From assembly GCF_029537375.1 (NCBI RefSeq), contig NZ_CP120679.1, positions 291,501 to 355,500 on the forward strand: a stretch of DNA of 64,000 nt, written 5' to 3'. The translations under genes and the position numbers were made by a program. This DNA comes from Bacillus sp. HSf4 (GTDB taxonomy: Bacteria; Bacillota; Bacilli; Bacillales; Bacillaceae). Positions 27,582 through 35,385 of this stretch are shown piece after piece; position 1 is the first letter of the stretch; each line of letters starts with the position of its first letter. Below the pieces are notes generated by a model, which was not told the DNA's origin, ran no database searches, and saw nothing but the letters and a program-made list of their open reading frames with translations.

Positions 27582-28889
27582 TTGCCTCAGTTGGATGACA
27601 GTGATTTTCATGAACAGAATCAGAAAGCCAAAAAGGAAATCAGCAGCACTCTTGAAAAGCTCCATGCTTTTGACAGGGAGCAAACAAACGCCCTGAAAAC
27701 TGCTGAACAAGACCTTGAAACGATGCAAAAATACATTACAAGGCTCGAGAAAATGTATACCGGGCCTAAAATTGAAATCACCGGCTATCAAAAAGGATCG
27801 ATTTTAAAACCGGATGAAAATGAAATCAACGGGATAGCGAGCGGACTTCAGGGCAAGCTGGAGAATGCCGAGTCGTCTCCGATGGAGATAATGCTTGAAA
27901 AACTCAACAAAAATGAAGGATCCAATGTTGATACGGTGGCTGGAAAAGAGAATGATGAAAAAATCAATCAAGAAATTCATGCAAAAAATACTGTTTTGAC
28001 TGACCTGCAAAAAGAATTAGCAAAACATCCGGAGGTTTATGGAGATATCCGTGTAATTGGTGGTAAACTATATAATCATAAAGGATGGAAAAAGGTCAAA
28101 ACAGTTGATGTTGCCGATGAAGTGGTTCAAAATCCAGCAGACATTAAATATATCGGCGGTCGCTACCATGTGTATGAAAATAACCAAATCGTAAGAGAGT
28201 ACATTGTAAACGGCAAAGTGAAGATGGAAGTCGTCGAGCATATACCAGATAGCAGGAGTCAAGGTAGTATTAAGCGCGATTTTGAAGGAACTTCTTTAGA
28301 ACCAGTAAATGATATAGCTGACTTTGCCGGAAAAGAACTAACAGGCGGTAATGATGCGCTTCGAGTCATAACTGGTAAAGATCCTGATACAGATGAAAAA
28401 GTCTCTGGAATCGAGCGTGTTACAGACGGAATTTTTTTAACACCTGTTGGAAGATTACTGAAATACGGCAAAAAAGGATTCAAGTTATTCAAAGGTGAAG
28501 AAGCAGCAAAGAAAGTTTCAAAGGTTAAGGAAGGTCCTCGAGGAAAGAAACATAGTAAGTGGTGGCATCCGGGATATGTAGATAACTTAAGTCCTGCCAA
28601 AACTATTCTCGGGGTTAAAAAATCACCTAAAGGTTTATCGACGCTTGGTAGTTCTACACGTCAAAATGCAGTAGATGCGGGAAAAGGTTGGGTTGGTAAT
28701 GGAGCAAAGAAAATACTTGATAAATCGGGGAATTTTATAGGATATAAAAGTGCAGATGGAATGAGAGCTTTTAGGCTGCAATATAAGCCAAAAGAGAAAA
28801 TGTGGAGAGCAAACTTCACTGAAAATGAAATTACGGTTGTTGGGTCGAAAACGGAATTAAGAAATGTACATGTAGATATATTAGATTAA
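27582..28889 (+). CDS. 5'-truncated LXG polymorphic toxin
   Basis: 435 residues. The beginning (LPQLDDSDFHEQNQKAKKEI, then a coiled coil) looks like the late part of an LXG domain; the first 140 or so residues of a normal LXG protein are missing. A middle part is followed near residues 270-300 by a pre-toxin segment (GIERVTDGIFLTPVGRLL) and by a C-terminal domain of about 110 residues that I do not recognise. Upstream sequence is antisense to the hsdS remnant, so the gene was cut and joined there. The TTG at 27582 is preceded by AAAAGGAGGGAGAGG supplied by that remnant, so translation may still occur. Without the LXG head it should not be exported by type VII secretion. Confidence 0.7.
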   Translation: MPQLDDSDFHEQNQKAKKEISSTLEKLHAFDREQTNALKTAEQDLETMQKYITRLEKMYTGPKIEITGYQKGSILKPDENEINGIASGLQGKLENAESSPMEIMLEKLNKNEGSNVDTVAGKENDEKINQEIHAKNTVLTDLQKELAKHPEVYGDIRVIGGKLYNHKGWKKVKTVDVADEVVQNPADIKYIGGRYHVYENNQIVREYIVNGKVKMEVVEHIPDSRSQGSIKRDFEGTSLEPVNDIADFAGKELTGGNDALRVITGKDPDTDEKVSGIERVTDGIFLTPVGRLLKYGKKGFKLFKGEEAAKKVSKVKEGPRGKKHSKWWHPGYVDNLSPAKTILGVKKSPKGLSTLGSSTRQNAVDAGKGWVGNGAKKILDKSGNFIGYKSADGMRAFRLQYKPKEKMWRANFTENEITVVGSKTELRNVHVDILD

Positions 28890-28901
28890 GAGGTGGAAAC
28901 T

Positions 28902-29228
28902 ATGTTGGAACTTAAAGCTTTAACAAAGGATTATGAAAACTGGGGTCATGATCCAGATGATTTCTATGTTTCATTTGAACTTGATGTAGGGGAACAAGAT
29001 ATTCCAGGAGCCTCTGATTTATTTATTTTTCATCTTATTAGTCCAAAGAGATTAAATAAGATTCTTGAAAGTACAGAAATTGAATTAGGTCATGGATATT
29101 TAATAATGAATGATTTTAATATGAAAACGATTAGTACTACTGTAGAAAATATCATGAATAAGTGTAAAGATGAGGATTATGATAAGTACATCAATAATTT
29201 ATCTCAATACTTTAAATGGCAAGGATAA
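28902..29228 (+). CDS. Immunity protein, Imm8-like
   Basis: 108 residues, acidic, immediately downstream of the toxin. SFELDVGEQDIPGASDLFIF, LISPKRL and a terminal tryptophan segment resemble the Imm8 family of polymorphic-toxin immunity proteins. A GTG three codons earlier lies inside the ribosome binding site AGAGGTGG, so the ATG at 28902 is preferred. It should neutralise the toxin domain of the preceding gene; being very AT-rich, the pair probably arrived as a cassette. Confidence 0.65.
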   Translation: MLELKALTKDYENWGHDPDDFYVSFELDVGEQDIPGASDLFIFHLISPKRLNKILESTEIELGHGYLIMNDFNMKTISTTVENIMNKCKDEDYDKYINNLSQYFKWQG

Positions 29229-29468
29229 GTATAATTAAAAATAAGATGTTTTTGAAAACGATAACTTTACAATGTCACAAGTACATATACGAGTTTGAAA
29301 GCACTTTTCCTTTGTGGATGTACTTTGAATTAAATACGTTAATAGGTAAAATCTTGGTTCGGTCTGTCCAAACTTGAACGCTTTCGCTTGTCTGTTTGTG
29401 GTCATACTAGCTGAGGGTGGGAACACTTCCTTTATCAGGATCATTTACATGATTCTTGGTTTTTTTCG

Positions 29469-29496
29469 TTGTGGTGCAACAAAAAACCGTTAAAAT
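29469..29496 (+). promoter_or_regulatory. Candidate promoter of the mph leader
   Basis: TTGTGG (29469-29474), 16 bases, TAAAAT (29491-29496). It would start a transcript near 29503, about 27 bases before the leader peptide start. Confidence 0.45.
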
Positions 29497-29529
29497 AAGA
29501 ATTTCTTTAAGGAACGGAGGGACTTCCTT

Positions 29530-29568
29530 ATGGCATACATTCGATTCCGATTTTCGCTAACTAAATAG
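29530..29568 (+). CDS. Leader peptide MAYIRFRFSLTK
   Basis: 12 codons with GGAGGG (29516-29521) eight bases before the ATG. The motif Arg-Phe-Arg fits the Arg/Lys-x-Arg/Lys pattern at which macrolide-bound ribosomes stall; the ermD leader of this species group has Arg-Leu-Arg-Phe. The site is framed by AAGGAA/TTCCTT, which can form a small hairpin with the binding site in its loop. Confidence 0.65.
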   Translation: MAYIRFRFSLTK

Positions 29569-29649
29569 TGAACAAAGTCTCTGCCTGTGTGCGGGGAAAA
29601 TCGGAATTGGTCTGCCTTTTTAGGGAACCCTCATCAACATATACAAGGG

Positions 29650-29677
29650 AAGAGGCGCGATTCGGCGCCTCTTTTTT
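29650..29677 (+). terminator. First leader terminator of the mph gene
   Basis: AAGAGGCGC (29650-29658) and GCGCCTCTT (29665-29673) form a perfect 9-bp stem with a six-base loop, running into TTTTTT. It lies about 100 bases before the start codon. Confidence 0.85.
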
Positions 29678-29722
29678 CTGTGAATGGAAAACACTTTGTC
29701 ATCTCTTTTTCCGTTTCTTATC

Positions 29723-29750
29723 AACACAGGCAGACGACCTGTGTTTTTTT
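29723..29750 (+). terminator. Second leader terminator of the mph gene
   Basis: AACACAGG (29723-29730) and CCTGTGTT (29738-29745) enclose CAGACGA and run into TTTTTTT. Its 5' arm is complementary to leader bases 29580-29590. Confidence 0.85.
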
Positions 29751-29776
29751 ATGAAAAAATAAAGGGGAAATTATAG

Positions 29777-30685
29777 ATGACAAATGTTAACAGAAAAATT
29801 GAACACATGTTGAGCTTGGCGGAGAAACATGGACTCCGCCTGAAACGGCAACATGCCGAACTGAATGAGTCGGGCATGGATTTTCAAGTCGCTTTTGCCA
29901 ATGATGAAGATGGTGTCAGGTGGGTGCTGAGAAGACCGAGGCGTGAAGATGTCATCAAAAGGGCAGCCGATGAAGGCAAGGTTTTGCAGCTGTTAAAGAG
30001 CCATCTCCCTGTCGATGTTCCGGATTGGCGGATTCATACAGCGGAGTTGATCGCGTATCCGAAGCTTGCCGGTATTCCGGCGGCGGTCATTGATATGGAG
30101 ATCAAGAATTATGCATGGAATATGAATCACCAGCCGCCGTCTGAAGCGTTTGTGAGGTCATTGGCGAAAACGCTCTCTATCCTGCATGGCATCGATCATC
30201 AGACCGCAGCGGCACGGGGCATACAAGTGTTAAGCCCGGATGACGTAAGGCAAACAAAAGGCGAACAGATGGAGCGGATCAAAAAAGAGCTGGGTGTCAG
30301 CCGCGAGCTTTGGGAGCGATGGCAAAGGTGGCTTTCCGATGATTCGTATTGGCCCAGTCATACCGCGATGATCCACGGCGACCTGCATCCGCCTCATGTA
30401 TTGATTGACGATCATGACCAAGTCACGGGCCTTTTGGATTGGACGGAGGCTAAAGCAGCTGATCCGGCTAAAGATTTCCTTCTCTATCAGACGATTTTGG
30501 GAGAAACGGAAACGGACCGGCTTATCGCGTATTATGAGGAAGAAGGCGGCCGCGTCTGGCCGCGGATGAAAGAGCACATTACGGAAATGCAGGCCGCCTG
30601 CGGAATCGACATCGGCCTGTTCGCACTTGTGACAAAGGAAAAAGAGCACATGGATATGGCGATGGAGGCGTTAGGGATAAAGTAA
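29777..30685 (+). CDS. Macrolide 2'-phosphotransferase-like protein (YcbJ/Mph family)
   Basis: 302-residue kinase of the aminoglycoside/macrolide phosphotransferase fold. Catalytic loop MIHGDLHPPHVLID near residue 198 and metal-binding LLDWTEA near residue 219 are intact; the N-terminal lobe has WVLRRPRRED. Length and sequence fit the Mph group, including B. subtilis YcbJ, which phosphorylates the desosamine of macrolides with GTP. AAAGGGG precedes the ATG. Expression appears to depend on passage through two terminators in the leader. Whether it gives useful resistance in this strain cannot be told. Confidence 0.8.
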   Translation: MTNVNRKIEHMLSLAEKHGLRLKRQHAELNESGMDFQVAFANDEDGVRWVLRRPRREDVIKRAADEGKVLQLLKSHLPVDVPDWRIHTAELIAYPKLAGIPAAVIDMEIKNYAWNMNHQPPSEAFVRSLAKTLSILHGIDHQTAAARGIQVLSPDDVRQTKGEQMERIKKELGVSRELWERWQRWLSDDSYWPSHTAMIHGDLHPPHVLIDDHDQVTGLLDWTEAKAADPAKDFLLYQTILGETETDRLIAYYEEEGGRVWPRMKEHITEMQAACGIDIGLFALVTKEKEHMDMAMEALGIK

Positions 30686-30693
30686 TTAAAGTC

Positions 30694-30733
30694 AAAAGCT
30701 CCCCTTAAGATTTTCTTAAGGGGGAGCTTTTAA
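30694..30733 (+). terminator. Terminator of the mph gene
   Basis: AAAAGCTCCCCTTAAGA pairs with TCTTAAGGGGGAGCTTTT with a short loop, a stem of about 17 pairs. Confidence 0.9.
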
Positions 30734-30866
30734 TGTCGATTGATGAAGAAACGGTCAAAATGGAATTTGGAGTGATCAATCCCAGTGGTACCTTCATCTC
30801 ACAATGTATATACATAGTATAGTCGTAATATGCTCAATTTGTGCTTGCTGTAAACCAGCCAAACGC

Positions 30867-30900
30867 AAAAAAGGCTATCGATCTAATCGATAGCCTTTTC
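30867..30900 (-). terminator. Terminator of the marR-type gene
   Basis: AAAAGGCTATCGAT and ATCGATAGCCTTTT form a 14-bp stem with a three-base loop. T-runs flank both sides, so it may work in both directions. Confidence 0.85.
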
Positions 30901-30913
30901 ATGTTCATGGATA

Positions 30914-31333
30914 TTATAAAAACACCTTTTCAATCAAATCAAAAAAAGCGGTTTTCTCTTCTTTTGGCAGCTTGTCAAACATCTTGTCTATCAGCGCCTG
31001 GCGGTTTTCCACCATTTGCGCGGCGATCCGTTTTCCCTCTTGTGACAGCTCGAGCCAGACGGTGCGGCGGTCTTCGTTATTTCTCGACCTGATGACAAGT
31101 CCGTCTTTTTCCAAATGATTCAGAGCGGTCGTAGTCGCCGAGGGAGACAGTGAAACGTCCTGCAAAATGTCCTTTACCGTACATGTTTGGCGTCTGTAGA
31201 TGATGCGCAAAATAAACCCTTTAACACTGGTGATGTTTTTGGGGATCGTTTCTTCGTCTATTTTCTTTGAATAACGCAAATACTTCGTCAATGCATGGTC
31301 CAATAGATTGGCTTCTATCCTATGGTGCTTCAT
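30914..31333 (-). CDS. MarR-family transcriptional regulator
   Basis: 139 residues with the MarR winged helix: TVKDILQDVSLSPSATTTAL as the recognition region and RSRNNEDRRTVWLELSQEGK as the wing with the conserved Asp-Arg-Arg. Divergent from an acyl-CoA synthetase gene 255 bases away, which it may control. The ligand is unknown; phenolic acids and fatty acyl compounds are common in the family. Confidence 0.8.
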   Translation of the reverse strand: MKHHRIEANLLDHALTKYLRYSKKIDEETIPKNITSVKGFILRIIYRRQTCTVKDILQDVSLSPSATTTALNHLEKDGLVIRSRNNEDRRTVWLELSQEGKRIAAQMVENRQALIDKMFDKLPKEEKTAFFDLIEKVFL

Positions 31334-31588
31334 AAAGGTTTCCTCTTTTCCGGCATCATGTGAAAGGAGATTTCTGAACTAATCATACATAGGTCAATTT
31401 TATCATAAGGACGGCCGGCAAAAAACTTTTGCAGCTTTAAAAATTAATTATCTTCATTATCAATTCATAAACATAACAATTCCAATATGAAATAGTTTTA
31501 CAATGGATATTTTTTGTTTTAGAATGAATTTGTGCGTCACAAAATCTCACCAAGATTTGTGAGAAACAATGAAAATTTGGAGATGAAA

Positions 31589-33103
31589 ATGTTGGGTACA
31601 CTTCAGCAATTAATCAATCATCATATGGAATCTTCTGATGAGTTGGAGGCATTGTCAGGGGGAGGACGAACGTTTACGTTTCAGGAATATCATCAACGCG
31701 TTAACCAACTGGCACACTATCTGCTGGAGGAGGGTGTTCAAAAAGGAGATCATATCGCGATTTTATGTAAAAATAATCACCACTTCCCGGTTATTTTGCT
31801 GGCGGCATTAAAAATCGGTGCGACTGCCGTTCCTTTAAGCTGGCAATTGACACCTTATGAATTAAAGGGAATCCTGGATAGCTGCCGGCCTAGGGCCATG
31901 TTTTATGACATGGAGTTCGCCGATACATTGTCACCTCTTCAGAAGGAGCTTCAGTTCTGCCTGATGATCGAAGCAGGGGCGGGAATGAACACGACCGAAC
32001 AGTTTGAACGTCTTTTTAAAGACCGGCCGTCACGGGTAGAGGCGGCGCAGGTGACTGAACATGATTTGGCTTTAATGCTGTTTACATCAGGCACGACAGG
32101 GAATCCGAAAGGCTGCATGGTCAACCACGGCAGTCTGGCTGCTTATTTGAACGATATCAGTGCGAAAGGAAAGCGGCTGAAAGGAACCCGCTTTTTGGCA
32201 AGCCATCCGCTATATCATATGAGTTCGCTGAATCATGTTTTGCAGGCCGCGTTTGACGGTGCGGCGCTGTATTTCTTATGGGACCCTGAACCGTTTGAAA
32301 TCCTGCAGGAGATCGAGAAAAAACGCATCCATATGATGATGGCGTTTCCTTCCGTTTATACGTACATGCTCGAGGAAATGAAACGGCACCGGTTTGATCT
32401 GTCATCCATCATGATGCTTGCTTCCGGCGGTACAAAAGTGCCTGTGCGCTTGATTAAGGAATACAAAGATTTTGGAATTCAAATGGTGCAAGGCTATGGA
32501 AGTACAGAGGCATGGACGGTCAGTGTGTGGAGGCCGGAGATGGGCTGGGATAAAGCCAATTCAGCCGGCCAGCCGATTCCAAATGTCACAGTGAAAATCA
32601 AAGATCCGGACACACAGGAAGATCTTCCAACAGGTGAAGTCGGAGAGGTCGTCATCAAGAGCCCTTATGTGTTTGAAGGGTATTACCAAAACGCGGCCGC
32701 TACCCAAAGAGTGCTGAAAGATGGATGGTTTTACATGGGAGATTCAGGTTTTCTTGATGAAGACGGGTTTTTATTTATTACCGGTCGCTATAAAGATGTC
32801 ATTGTTTACGGCGGTGACAATATATACCCGGATCAAGTCGAAGAGATCATCGACCAGGTGCCGGGTGTCATCGAGTCGGCTGTGATCGGTGTTCCCGATG
32901 AGATGTACGGAGAGGTTCCGCGGGCATATGTCGTCAAAAACGACAACTCTGACCTGAGGGAGGAAGACATTATCGCCTATTGCAAAGAACGTCTCTCAGA
33001 CTATAAAATTCCTGAAGTCGTCTTTACGGATAGCCTTCCGAAAAACAGACTCGGCAAAATTGTCAAAACAGAATTGCGGAAAAAGGCTGTTAAAGGGCAG
33101 TGA
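31589..33103 (+). CDS. Acyl-CoA synthetase (AMP-forming)
   Basis: 504-residue adenylate-forming enzyme. P-loop LMLFTSGTTGNPKGCMVNH near residue 165, QGYGSTEAW, then YMGDSGFLDEDG and the hinge region ITGRYKDVIVYGGDNIYPDQ, with the catalytic lysine in NRLGKIVKTEL. This is the layout of long- or medium-chain fatty acid and aryl-CoA ligases. The open frame reaches back to 31532, but TTGGAG lies six bases before the ATG at 31589. Divergent from a MarR gene; stands alone with its own terminator. Confidence 0.8.
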   Translation: MLGTLQQLINHHMESSDELEALSGGGRTFTFQEYHQRVNQLAHYLLEEGVQKGDHIAILCKNNHHFPVILLAALKIGATAVPLSWQLTPYELKGILDSCRPRAMFYDMEFADTLSPLQKELQFCLMIEAGAGMNTTEQFERLFKDRPSRVEAAQVTEHDLALMLFTSGTTGNPKGCMVNHGSLAAYLNDISAKGKRLKGTRFLASHPLYHMSSLNHVLQAAFDGAALYFLWDPEPFEILQEIEKKRIHMMMAFPSVYTYMLEEMKRHRFDLSSIMMLASGGTKVPVRLIKEYKDFGIQMVQGYGSTEAWTVSVWRPEMGWDKANSAGQPIPNVTVKIKDPDTQEDLPTGEVGEVVIKSPYVFEGYYQNAAATQRVLKDGWFYMGDSGFLDEDGFLFITGRYKDVIVYGGDNIYPDQVEEIIDQVPGVIESAVIGVPDEMYGEVPRAYVVKNDNSDLREEDIIAYCKERLSDYKIPEVVFTDSLPKNRLGKIVKTELRKKAVKGQ

Positions 33104-33110
33104 GCCATTC

Positions 33111-33149
33111 AAAAGTGCATCCAGACACGCTGGATGCGCTTTTTTTTTG
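33111..33149 (+). terminator. Terminator of the acyl-CoA synthetase gene
   Basis: AAAAGTGCATCCAG pairs with CTGGATGCGCTTTT (one mismatch) around five bases, followed by a long T-run. Confidence 0.85.
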
Positions 33150-33194
33150 TAACGTTTTCCAGCGCCAAACACACTACAACATTAGGGGGTGAAA

Positions 33195-34424
33195 ATGGAA
33201 ATGAATTTAAAATGGAAAACGGCAGCTGTGTGGATCGCGCTTTTTTTAATAGCCGGCTGCGGAGGTGCGAAGAATACCGGGCCGGCGCCTGTTCCCAAAC
33301 AGCAGTCAGCGCCGGGTGCAGAACCATCATTTGCCGCAGCTGAACAGCAATTTGCTTTCGAGCTGTTTCGCGAATTGGTGAAGCAAGAAGGGTTGTCACA
33401 TAACATCTTCCTCTCTCCGTACAGTGTGCAGCAGGCGTTGGTCATAACCGCCAACGGCGCCGCGGAAGACAGCCGAAAAGAGCTGCTGGATGCTTTGCAT
33501 CTTAAGCGGATGGGGATGACATCGATCAACAAAGCGTCCCGTTCTGTGAAACAATCCTTCCATACGCTGGAGCACGGCGAGCTTTCCGTAGCAAACTCGA
33601 TATGGTCCAGGCCTGATGTGAAGAAAAGTTTTGCAGATACCATTAAAGGGCTCGGACATGCTTACCAGCTTGACCGGGATTTACAGAAGGCGGCGGACAA
33701 CATCAACGACTGGACGGCAAAGGAGACGAAAGGACGGATTGAAAAAATCGTCGACCGCGTCTCTCCTGACACACTCGCCTTGATTATCAATGCCGTTTAT
33801 TTTAAAGAAAGCTGGAAACAGCCATTTGACAGCAATCTGACGGTTCCTCAGAAGTTTTATTCATCGGACGGCTCTTCAACAAAACATCCTATGATGATGC
33901 AGACAAACCGTCTTCCATATCTGGAAAACAAGGATTTCCAAGCCGTTAAGCTTCCCTATCAAGACGAACACTTGGCTTTTGTCGTGATCCTTCCGAAGAA
34001 AACGAAAACTCTTCAGTCACTGCTTCCTGTGATGACGTATGAGCATTGGCGGGACTGGCAAAAGGAGTGGGAATTGAAGCAGGTTGAGCTCAAACTGCCG
34101 AGGTTCTCTTTTGCTACAGAATATGTTTTAAACAAGCCTCTCAAAAATATGGGAATGCAAACGGTGTTTCATCATGCCGACTTTTCAAATCTGTTTGCGG
34201 AAAAAACGGGAGGTTTCATCAGTGAAGTCAAGCACAACACGTTTATTCAAGTGGATGAGAAGGGCACTGAAGCCGGGGCGGCCACGAAAGTCGAGATTGT
34301 TGAATCGGCCGCGGTTCCGGATGTGGCAATGACGGTCGACCGTCCGTTTTATTTTGCGGTAACGGATGAGAAAACCGGGATGCTTCACTTTTTAGGCAGC
34401 ATCGCCAAGCCGACGGAAAAGTGA
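33195..34424 (+). CDS. Serpin-family lipoprotein
   Basis: 409 residues. Signal peptide with lipobox LIAGC, a Pro/Ala-rich linker, then a full-length serpin domain (NIFLSPYSVQQALVITANGA, LALIINAVYFKESWKQPF). The reactive-loop hinge EKGTEAGAAT near residue 355 fits the consensus for inhibitory serpins, and the C-terminal RPFYFAVTDEKTGMLHFLGS is intact. Counting from the hinge puts P1 near the serine of VESAAVPD. It would be a protease inhibitor anchored outside the membrane, perhaps guarding the cell against its own or foreign serine proteases. The ATG at 33195 follows AGGGGG; a GTG two codons earlier overlaps that site. Confidence 0.85.
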   Translation: MEMNLKWKTAAVWIALFLIAGCGGAKNTGPAPVPKQQSAPGAEPSFAAAEQQFAFELFRELVKQEGLSHNIFLSPYSVQQALVITANGAAEDSRKELLDALHLKRMGMTSINKASRSVKQSFHTLEHGELSVANSIWSRPDVKKSFADTIKGLGHAYQLDRDLQKAADNINDWTAKETKGRIEKIVDRVSPDTLALIINAVYFKESWKQPFDSNLTVPQKFYSSDGSSTKHPMMMQTNRLPYLENKDFQAVKLPYQDEHLAFVVILPKKTKTLQSLLPVMTYEHWRDWQKEWELKQVELKLPRFSFATEYVLNKPLKNMGMQTVFHHADFSNLFAEKTGGFISEVKHNTFIQVDEKGTEAGAATKVEIVESAAVPDVAMTVDRPFYFAVTDEKTGMLHFLGSIAKPTEK

Positions 34425-34460
34425 AATTGTTAAAATTGAGTATCGCTTCTATTATTTTCT

Positions 34461-34486
34461 TTAAAATGACATTTAATTGCCGATAT
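34461..34486 (+). promoter_or_regulatory. Candidate sigma-D promoter
   Basis: TTTAAAA near 34460 and GCCGATAT at 34479-34486. The -10 is identical to the sigma-D consensus used for flagellar and autolysin genes; the same octamer stands before the flagellin gene in this window. Spacing to the TAAA element is slightly short. Confidence 0.6.
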
Positions 34487-34535
34487 AAGGAAAGGGAGTT
34501 CCTTTTTGGTGATGAATGAAAGGGAGGCAAGACAA

Positions 34536-35363
34536 ATGAAAAAATGTTTATGTTTTTTGATGTTCGGTCTTTTGTTGTTAGCGGTGCCGACGTTTTCAGC
34601 CTCAGCGAGCGTATACGAAGATGAGTACGAACCGAATAATTCAGCAGCTTCCGCGCATGATATCGGACTGTGGAAATATAAGACGATTTCCGCTACGATT
34701 CATAGTCCCGAAGATCAAGATTTTTATAAGTTTTATGCAACAAAAGGGGAACAGCTTGCCATTCACCTTAAGAACATCCCTGCAGGTACAGACTACGACC
34801 TTGCTTTATTTAAAGACACCTACGGCTATCCTGAAATTGACGCTTCTGAAAGAACGGGAACCCAAAATGAAATCGTTCGTTTTGATGTTCCTGAAACGGG
34901 AAAGTATATCGCCGCCGTCAAATCGAAAAACGGCACATATGATGGATGGGGATTTTACAGGCTTGAATTTATAGACAGAATGAAAAGCGGCACATATACG
35001 GCCAGACTATCTCCATCCGCAATATCCAGCCCGGGAAAAGGGACCGTTTCGCCAACGGCTGTCGTAAACTTGGCAAATGTCTCAGCCATCCCTGACGGAG
35101 CGGTCGTCAAGAGCGTATCGGCAGAAGGAACGATTTCCCCGAGTCTTGGCAACACCTTTAGAGAAGTGATGAACAAGGAAGAAGGCATCTGGCATACGAC
35201 CGTCTCTGGTGGAACATTGTTCCCGGACATTAAATTGGAAAACGGACTGCCTGTCAAAACGACATGGAATGCCAGATATTATTCGCTTGCATGGAGCAGT
35301 TCTACTTGGAGATCGCCGGAGCTAAAGATCAACTACCAATATGACCAAACATACGGCTGGTAA
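34536..35363 (+). CDS. Secreted protein with pre-peptidase C-terminal (PPC) domain
   Basis: 275 residues with a classical signal peptide ending in SASAS. The mature start YEDEYEPNNSAASAHDIG and EDQDFYKFYATKGEQLAIHL are typical of the bacterial pre-peptidase C-terminal domain, a beta-sandwich found in secreted enzymes and surface proteins. No catalytic domain is attached; the C-terminal half is unrecognised. AGGGAGG lies eight bases before the ATG at 34536. Position after a sigma-D-like promoter suggests expression in motile cells. Confidence 0.75.
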   Translation: MKKCLCFLMFGLLLLAVPTFSASASVYEDEYEPNNSAASAHDIGLWKYKTISATIHSPEDQDFYKFYATKGEQLAIHLKNIPAGTDYDLALFKDTYGYPEIDASERTGTQNEIVRFDVPETGKYIAAVKSKNGTYDGWGFYRLEFIDRMKSGTYTARLSPSAISSPGKGTVSPTAVVNLANVSAIPDGAVVKSVSAEGTISPSLGNTFREVMNKEEGIWHTTVSGGTLFPDIKLENGLPVKTTWNARYYSLAWSSSTWRSPELKINYQYDQTYGW

Positions 35364-35385
35364 AAAATAATTGAAAGGAGCTCCC

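Larger units (their letters stand above)
29503..29750 (+). promoter_or_regulatory. Putative macrolide-responsive attenuator of the mph gene
   Basis: The leader holds a 12-codon ORF, two tandem intrinsic terminators and mutually exclusive pairings. TTCCGATTTTC (29545-29555), within the Arg-Phe-Arg codons of the ORF, is perfectly complementary to GAAAATCGGAA (29596-29606). TCTGCCTGTGT (29580-29590), inside that loop, is perfectly complementary to ACACAGGCAGA (29724-29734), the 5' arm of the second terminator. A ribosome stalled on the Arg codons would break the first pairing and could favour antitermination. Structure is seen in sequence; the drug response is inferred from the gene downstream and from erm-type leaders. 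Confidence 0.7.
29229..29776. other. Region between the immunity gene and the phosphotransferase gene
   Basis: 29229-29460 shows no gene and no clear terminator. From about 29469 on it is the promoter and long structured leader of the downstream resistance gene, described separately. Confidence 0.6.

Noticed and set aside
29568..29762. 64-codon plus-strand frame overlapping the mph leader
   Set aside because: Starts at a GTG without binding site and runs through both terminators; the RNA structure explains the sequence better.
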